Source of the DNA: Vespula vulgaris
Lineage: Eukaryota > Arthropoda > Insecta > Hymenoptera > Vespidae
Direction: 5' to 3'
Length of the DNA stretch: 64,000 nucleotides
Assembly (NCBI RefSeq): GCF_905475345.1
Contig: NC_066594.1
Coordinates: forward strand, 5,317,501-5,381,500
Below are positions 57,613 through 64,000 of this stretch, piece after piece (positions within the stretch are counted from its first letter, which is position 1; every line of letters begins with the position of its first letter). The notes under the pieces were generated by a model that was given only the letters and a program-made list of their open reading frames with translations, was not told where the DNA came from and did not search any database. Position numbers and translations under genes: made by a program.

Positions 57613-58499
57613 CAGAGTAAAAAATAAAAAAAAAAAGAGAAATGTCGGCGATTTTACGTTAACGATGCCAAGCGGAAAATCAAGCGGGATTATGCGCGTT
57701 TAGTTTTCATCTTTTATCGACTTTACGAAGAAGAGAAGGCGACAATGAGAGTGATAACGAGTCACTTCGTAAACGAACTTTCTTTTCTTTCTTCCGTCAA
57801 AAGGTCGGTCCGCCCTTCATCGGCACTAAAGCTCACTAATTCCGTGATTATTCTAGCCACTGAGAGGATGAAGGGATGAGAGCCCAGATGGAAGCTCTTT
57901 CGTTATCAAAAAGCAACCCCACTTTTTTTTGTAAGTAAGCTTTTCAGGATTGACTATAACGGTGGTTGGTTTTTCAATCGTTTCAACGTTTGATGCTTTC
58001 GACGACGATGTCATAACATATATAGAGGGAAATGAAGGTAGACCACTCAGTGACAAATAGCTTTGGCTTATCCTCTCTCTCCCTTTCTATCGATACGTTT
58101 GCAGCACAAGGGGAAACGCTTTGAGAGTTTAACAGTTCGATAATATCCCTTCGTAACTCAAACATATTAGCTACCAGCCCTTATATATTACTAAACGCAA
58201 GTCCTTTGTGAGATTGAATATCCATTCGCTAATGAAGCATGCTGTAATACCTACTACATTAACAATAAGACGACATCCGTAGACTCTTTGTCGCTTTATT
58301 CTTTTAGAATAAACTAAATACCTCTTTGCAATGCAAATCTTTCGTCTGATCGTAATCGACTATAAAAAACATACAACGAAAGGGATATTCAATAAGAGAG
58401 ACGATAAGATTCGAATCTTTCTAAAAAATTCTACCGAAAATTGCGTAGAGGGAGAGAAAGAGAAATAGGGGATAGCGGTAGATTCACTGTACCAATAAA
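57613..58499. other. unique sequence, nothing assigned
   Basis: AT-rich DNA with chance-length frames only. Confidence 0.35.
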
Positions 58500-58660
58500 A
58501 CCAGTAAACGCAATTAGCTTTGCCGCCAACGATACTTCCACATTACGGTCGCGCTATCGTCAGACAAATGAGATTTTAATTACAGTTACTACGGTGGCAC
58601 GGATATAACGAAGGTACTGTACTTCGTAGTTCTGTTTTTACAACTCGAGACCACCAGAGT
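58500..58660. promoter_or_regulatory. complex island with homeodomain-type words
   Basis: Contains GCAATTAGC, TTTTAATTACAGTTAC and repeat-free CpG-rich DNA. No coding frame. Possible regulatory element. Confidence 0.25.
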
Positions 58661-58779
58661 TCCAGATGGTTGTTGCTTTTATCTACTTGAAGATATTGTT
58701 CTATTTAGATTACGAACGAGACAACATTTATTTGAAACAGATTTACGACCAACTGCTTCGTGATTCGAGGACGACGGTT

Positions 58780-58970
58780 TAGCTCGACAGCATGCGGCTT
58801 CGCGTCGTTTGGGGATAAATTAAAAAGCCCGCTGGCAACGCGTTATCGTTGTTCCTAATTGCAGGTGGATCCTGAGTGATCTCACTTTGTCACTCTCCGC
58901 CCTGACAAAAATAATTCGCGCTTCGCCTGCCGGCGGCAGCAGGATTTTGCATGTGAAATACAAGCGTTTC
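58780..58970. other. complex island with acceptor-like site
   Basis: Complex DNA with CCTAATTGCAG/GTGGATCC at 58,864/58,865. The frame after it begins WILSDLTLSLSALTKIIRAS and stays open into T-rich sequence with no clear donor. It may be an enhancer or an unsupported exon. The 13-mer GCAGGTGGATCCT also occurs at 21,689. Confidence 0.15.
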
Positions 58971-59888
58971 AGTTATTTTTTTTCCACCATTTTATTCCTT
59001 CCTTTCTGGACTCTTTTTTTTTTTTTATTTATTTCGTATCTCTCGCCACGTGCAACCATTCGAATATTTTTAACAACGACTTATTCGCCTTGATTATTTT
59101 TAACTTTTCACTCAGCGAATCGGACGATTAACAAAATCTCGTGAAAATTATTTCGTCGAATAAATCGAATCTATTCTCGATCGTCGTTAATGTAATTGAA
59201 TCATACTTTAGATCGAGATTCACGGAAACCGTTTTGAGTCTTCGAAAAGACATGTGTCCGCAATTATAAGATAGCTGGTCTTATCGAGATAATTATATTA
59301 TCGAAACATCGAAAGACTTACTCGATATAGACGATGTTGTAAACGATCATCGTTGATACGCGTATATACATGACCGTTAGAACGATCGAACGCGTACGAG
59401 ATTCTCGAAAGTCGATTCGGTTCGAGCGCGCCGAAGATAAATCTCGTTTCTAGCGGTGCGATCGTTAATTACTCTCTCGCTTAGCCAAGGAAATCAGTTT
59501 GAGATAAATCATTATACGCGTCTCTCGGCGCTTCTCCTTCTCCTCCTTCTTCGACTCGTTTCTTACGCTTTGGCAGCGGCTAAGCTTCGGAGATTTACAC
59601 GTATGCGCCGTATACTCGGTGGAAGGCCGTTGCTCGCGCGAAGAACGTCTTCTATAAATTCTCCATTATCTTCGACTTTCCATAACCATAGATCGCGATA
59701 CGTCGGCGTTAAATTAAAGGAGAAGGTTACGCTCTCCCTTCCAACTCTTCCCTCCTCCTTCTTTCTCTTTTCTCCTTCATTTGTGCTTGGAAAGTGCATT
59801 TAGATTAAGCCACGGATCTATTCGAATGCAATTCTCCCGTTAGAAAAATCGTTTTTTACGAAAAAACGAAGATCCATACACGTTCAAC
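58971..59888. other. unique sequence, nothing assigned
   Basis: T-rich near 59,010. Opposing open frames at 59,456-59,803 are unsupported. Confidence 0.3.
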
Positions 59889-59890
59889 GC

Positions 59891-59922
<32 letters not shown>

Positions 59923-59932
59923 AGCTCTTTCT
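59889..59932. repeat. (CT)n microsatellite
   Basis: CT tract with TATC and AGC interruptions. Confidence 0.9.
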
Positions 59933-60309
59933 CTTTCGTCACGTTACCGGTGAGTACCGTTTGTACTGCCAGGCGATCAAAAAAAATCCTCTATATCCTT
60001 TGAAAAGGATAGCACGTCACATGGAATCCCCATATAACGCGTGCCGATATAAACTCGAAAAGTCCCCGTTACGGATTTTCATAGAGGAATTTGGTTTTTC
60101 CTTTTTCTTCTTTTTTTTTGTTTTTCGAGGTCCGGCACTCTGGGAAAACTATCTCGAAAGCTGCTGGATGAACGAACCGGTGTCACTCGCTCTCGTTGCA
60201 CGAGCATCGGACGCCTGAATTAACGAGGCGCGCAGGTAACTGCGACTCGCCGCAAGCGACTCTATTACGAGTTACTGCGGTTCATGCGCGACTCCCGTTT
60301 CTGTATTCT

Positions 60310-60360
60310 GTATGTACATATATACGTATGTACGTATGTACGTATGTACGTATGTATGTT
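60310..60360. repeat. (TACG)n/(TATG)n tetranucleotide repeat
   Basis: Alternating GTAC/GTAT units. Produces Tyr-Val-Cys-type pseudo-peptides. Confidence 0.9.
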
Positions 60361-60584
60361 CCTATGTAGCTACATGCCTCGTATGCATACGAGTGAGACA
60401 GAACGGATTCCACTCTTTCTCGCGTGCAGCACCCTTCCACACGTGTGCAGTATAAGTTTTGGTGCGAACGAGCTACGATTTTTGAATCATCGCCAAGTCC
60501 ACATTCAAAGGCAAAGAGGGAAAAAAAAATAAAGGAAAAATTATCGCGATTAAGATTGATCGTCCTTTGTCGTGAAATAAGTTT

Positions 60585-60610
60585 TTCTTTCTTTCTTTCT
60601 TTCTTCCTTC

Positions 60611-60644
<34 letters not shown>

Positions 60645-60645
60645 C
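60585..60645. repeat. (TTTC)n tetranucleotide repeat
   Basis: About fifteen TTTC units with a few TTCC variants. Confidence 0.95.
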
Positions 60646-61899
60646 CAAGTTTCGAGAAAGTCGGTATAAAGCGATGTAAGAGAAGAACAAGACAAACGCT
60701 CTTGGAATCCTTTTTAAAAAAGCATTAAACATTGAAAAAGCATAAAGGAGTATTCGTTTCTTTATTACAAACGTCACTCTGAAAAATGGCGTTCTTACAA
60801 TTTCACGCGATTCTCTCGTTAATGTGCTTCCGAGTGATGAATCCCGTACATATCTAACGACATTAATTATTATCATTTAGAGACTTGAAAAAGGGAAGAC
60901 AAACGACACCTTTGAGTTTTCTAGAGTTCAAGATAATCATTTGTTTTTCCGTTTATTCGGACGTTACGTTTCTCTCTTAGTAAGATGAACGAAAAGAAGA
61001 AGTCAAGTAAGAACAAGAGAAGAGAAAGGAAGGAGAGGCAACGTAGGATGAAAAGAAGCGAAGGAAAGGGAAAAGGATGATTGCTTTTCCGGTTGAAGCG
61101 GAACGGAAGAAAAATGCGGAAATAAAGAAGCTTTGTGCTTTCGCAACAGTTTGAGCTCCGAGAACGGCGAACAACAGCGGGGTGACTATCTCCTTCCTCG
61201 TATTTTTTTTTTTTTTCGAGCAAGAATCGACCCTCCGTAACTTCCTTGGCACTCTTTTCCCTTACCTACCCGTTTCTCCTTTCATGAAAATAACCGCGAG
61301 CGTCTTAGGTATCCTTAGTCTTTTGATTCCTCGACCTTGCGTAAGGGAGGATGATAAAATCATAAGGGAAGAAGGAAGGATATTTTCTAAAGTTAGCACC
61401 ATATTTGAGGCACGCATCGTTATGAATATTGAAAGAAAAACTGTGCTCGTTAAGGACGATAGTTTTTTCGTTCTTGATAAGCGAACAACTTTTGTTCTCC
61501 ACGGACGCGTCCACGCGCATGAATAATGGATATCCGCCAGAAACATTTAGCTTGATTTTCAACTCTTCCCTACTCTCCATATGTCTCGAGCAACTAAGGT
61601 GAGAAATCGGGATAAAACATAATAGAATCGTGAGTCACTAGGAACGCTACGAACGGATATTTCATTAGACCATTCATCATACTTCCAAATCACGAAGGTA
61701 TCACGATCCTTATGAGAAAAAATAACGATGTTATAATAATAATAAACGCGTAGATATGTAAGTACATAGGTATGTATGTTGGTCAGATGCACCGGAAGAC
61801 TACGAAGAGTGGTGCGTTTTAAACGGTCGCGAAGAGTACGAGGAAATATCGAAAAGCGATAACGACTCCCTTCTACTCTGACTCCATACCACCTCAACC
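60646..61899. other. unique sequence, nothing assigned
   Basis: Purine-rich patch at 60,985-61,080. A 138-codon minus-strand frame (61,559-61,975) and a 114-codon plus-strand frame (61,182-61,526) are unrecognised and unsupported. Confidence 0.3.
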
Positions 61900-62130
61900 C
61901 TCTTTTCCACCGCCAATCGATACTATTACGGAAAGTACATACGGCCCGGGACCCCAAGCGAATTTCGTATTCCACTGGATACGCGGTTTATCGGAAATCG
62001 AACTTTTACACGAATTCAATGTATACGCGATTTTTATAGCACCGAACGATTTACGCCGAACGATCTGGCCTAGACTAAACACAATCCACTTTAATGCAAT
62101 GTCCGCCGTTTGGAGTGCGCGCGTTAAACA
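61900..62130. promoter_or_regulatory. complex island upstream of the longest open frame
   Basis: About 230 bp of complex DNA with TTTATAGCACC and CTTTAATGCAATG words, directly before the ATG at 62,137. It could be a promoter/5' region if that frame is real, or a conserved non-coding element. Confidence 0.18.
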
Positions 62131-62136
62131 TTCAAG

Positions 62137-62192
62137 ATGTGTCCTTTCCTATGGGAAGAATCGATACAGGTGTATGTCCATAGATATACACA

Positions 62193-62225
<33 letters not shown>

Positions 62226-62835
62226 CGCTGGTGTGACGAACCGCGCGATGTTTGGAGTTAATTTAGGGTCAGGAACGATGGGCACGATCAAAAATCTCTC
62301 GGCTTACACCACGACGAACACCACGATCAGAGGGGAACGCAGTATTGAGAACGGCGGTGGTTTGTTTCATGTGGATACCGTGGATAGTGACGGATACAAC
62401 TACGACGAGATATACTTCCACCTATCAACGTATACGAAAATGCAAACGTATACCGTGTATCGATGCATGTGTACGTGCCAATTCACGTATGTAGGTAATA
62501 TGCGTACACATATATCTATGTATAGGTATCTACAGGTACTACGAGTTCTCCCATCTCCTAGTTTCGCCATGCGCATCATACCGAACAAGCGTTTTCACGT
62601 CGCTTTCGTTCGAAGCATTTTAATAAAAGGTCCTTTGATAGGACGCGCAACAGCCTCTACGATAATGAAGCACGATCGGCGGATTAGGTGCAAACCACGT
62701 AAACGAACCGTTCCATTAACGCTATACACTTTGCACGATCAACGATTTCACACAGAGCAACCTGTCGAACGTCGACGTCGATCGACTCGACAAGGTCGAG
62801 TCGACAAGAACTTGATAAATTTCTTGATCGACTAG
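62137..62835 (+). CDS. longest open frame, hypothetical, unrecognised
   Basis: An ATG in good insect context (TTCAAGATG) opens 232 codons. A TATG microsatellite at 62,194-62,226 gives a Tyr-Val-Cys-Met stretch at residues 20-30. The following roughly 200 residues are free of simple repeats, Thr/Tyr/Arg-rich and increasingly basic towards the C-terminus. There is no signal peptide, membrane segment or motif I recognise. By a rough stop-frequency estimate, a frame this long is unusual for this composition. But it includes a microsatellite and the CpG-rich segment has few stop words. It is either a novel single-exon or lineage-specific gene, or more likely a stop-poor non-coding stretch. Confidence 0.12.
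62194..62226. repeat. (TATG)n tetranucleotide repeat
   Basis: Preceded by a short (TA)n run. Seven TATG units inside the long open frame. Confidence 0.95.
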
Positions 62836-63152
62836 CTAATGAACGAACTTCGAAATAGTTTCAGGATTTTATCATCTGTCGTTATAGTAATTGATGTTTC
62901 AAGAAATATTATTAATAAAATGATCTTTCAACGTTTACATAATATATCATGAAATATATCAAATTATCTTTTATTACATTTTCTAAATTGGCTTTCGTAT
63001 GATGTAATTTGCAAAGAAAATATTTGATCCCTCAAAACTTTCGTAACTTTTCTAACTTAACATCCTTTTTATCGTCGTTGCTTTATTTTTCCTTTCCCAA
63101 GGAAAGTCAAAATTTCTATCGTAAAATCCGCTTGTTCCTGCTTCACGATTGA
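62836..63152. other. AT-rich unique sequence, nothing assigned
   Basis: No gene or repeat supported. Confidence 0.35.
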
Positions 63153-63206
63153 CAAGTTGAATAACATTCCCAAATTGAATAACATTCCCAAGTTGAATAA
63201 CATTCT
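63153..63206. repeat. 18 bp tandem repeat, three copies
   Basis: CAAGTTGAATAACATTCC is followed by two more copies (63,171 and 63,189) that differ at one position each. The length is a multiple of three, so the minus strand reads a six-residue NVIQLG-like repeat inside a 63-codon frame. More likely a minisatellite than coding. Confidence 0.9.
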
Positions 63207-63257
63207 CATTATATCTTCTACAAGATAACTTTCGAAGATACATATCCGTACAAACGA

Positions 63258-63509
63258 TTGAACCGAGTTTTTTCTTTTCTTCTAGTTGTTATCAGTCAGA
63301 CTTCTGAATACGATAAAAATCGACTATACGTCTTGTACTATACAAAGATCGTGATATCTCAAAAGAATATATCTTCTCATGGAGAATCGACCTCTACGTT
63401 GGATTTGAAATTATTGCACAAGGGAGAAGAATTCTTGGCGTATGGAATGTGTAAATTTCCAAGGTGCATCGACATAATTACATTCGCTGTCTTCGTTCTA
63501 TGGTTGAGC

Positions 63510-63550
<41 letters not shown>

Positions 63551-63740
63551 TTCAATGTATTGGCAAGTCACGTTAAAATTTAGGATTAGAACCGGTGAGA
63601 AAAATGTTAAGAAGCTCGGGTTAAAAGGGACGAAGCCGCGCTTCGATACTCGAGAGAAGCACGCGGGGCTGATTAAAGAGCGTGCATTACGACGAAGGAA
63701 GCAGGAGATAAATACAGGTACCTGTATCGTTTGTTCCTAG
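63258..63740 (+). other. 160-codon open frame, unrecognised
   Basis: A plus-strand frame crossing the GA microsatellite at 63,513. The N-terminal half is ordinary in composition and the C-terminal half is basic. The Arg-Glu stretch comes from the repeat. No family, no splice support. Probably non-coding. Confidence 0.06.
63513..63546. repeat. (GA)n microsatellite
   Basis: Uninterrupted GA tract of about 32 bp. Confidence 0.95.
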
Positions 63741-63867
63741 TATGGCGAAGCGATAGTCGAACAGCCATTCGTAGTTCGCCGCGAGTTTATTCGTACGTCG
63801 AAGTCGTTAAGTGCACTTCGAGGCAGATAATTGCACGGTGCTACGCATAAATTTTGCGAGAGAATAG

Positions 63868-63925
63868 TCTCTCTCTCTTTCTCTCTCTCTCTCTCTCCTT
63901 CTCTCTCGTTCTCGCTCTCGTTCTC
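63868..63925. repeat. (CT)n compound microsatellite
   Basis: CT units with TTTC, CGTT and GCTC interruptions. Confidence 0.9.
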
Positions 63926-64000
63926 CTCTTACGTTTCTCAAAGCATATTCAGCGGTCACTTCGAACCAAGATGCGTCTCGCGGTACGACGGTCGATAGTT

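Noticed and set aside
21689..58870. Shared 13-mer GCAGGTGGATCCT at 21,689 and 58,861
   Set aside because: Similarity does not extend beyond the 13 bases. Coincidence within acceptor-like sequence is sufficient.
1..64000. CRISPR arrays, bacterial operons, prophage, tRNA or rRNA genes
   Set aside because: No regularly spaced direct repeats, no dense unidirectional coding, and no tRNA B-box or rRNA-like sequence noticed. The texture is that of insect nuclear non-coding DNA.

Overview
This 64 kb window looks like insect nuclear DNA, most probably from a hymenopteran (bee, wasp or ant). The evidence is indirect. Base composition is moderately AT-rich but CpG is very common. There are dozens of (GA)n/(CT)n, (TA)n and tri- or tetranucleotide microsatellites. 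There are no dense bacterial-style genes, and splice-like signals are of the insect type. No protein family, rRNA, tRNA, snRNA or known microRNA could be recognised on either strand. Almost all long open frames cross simple repeats and read as Ser-Leu, Arg-Glu, poly-Lys or Phe-Val-Arg-Ser runs.

The layout has three textures. (1) About 0.4-41 kb and 45-64 kb are a microsatellite-rich background with a homopurine/homopyrimidine tract every 1-2 kb. (2) Scattered through it are 100-350 bp islands of complex, CpG-rich, repeat-free sequence with TAAT, TGTTTAC and E-box-like words, for example near 8.2, 12.3, 24.5, 29.8, 32.6, 36.1, 41.5, 48.2, 57.3 and 58.6 kb. They look like conserved non-coding or enhancer-type DNA, but conservation cannot be tested here. 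(3) About 41.7-44.5 kb is a distinct AT-rich block almost free of GA tracts, containing a diverged tandem duplication of about 176 bp.

The best explanation is one or more very long introns and/or a regulatory gene desert beside a developmental gene. The most specific signal is a near-perfect recursive-splice (ratchet) site on the minus strand at 33,073/33,074. It implies a long minus-strand intron. A weaker plus-strand AG/GT junction lies at 28,744/28,745. Several short open segments flanked by plausible splice sites could be exons, but none matches a family I recognise, so all carry low confidence. The longest open frame, 232 codons at 62,137-62,835 on the plus strand, is longer than expected by chance but is also unrecognised.

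Other structures of interest are a 56 bp element present twice 429 bp apart (8,598 and 9,027), an 18 bp triple tandem repeat (63,153), a 12 bp inverted repeat around a 39 nt loop (19,353-19,415) and a 16 bp perfect palindrome (22,973).
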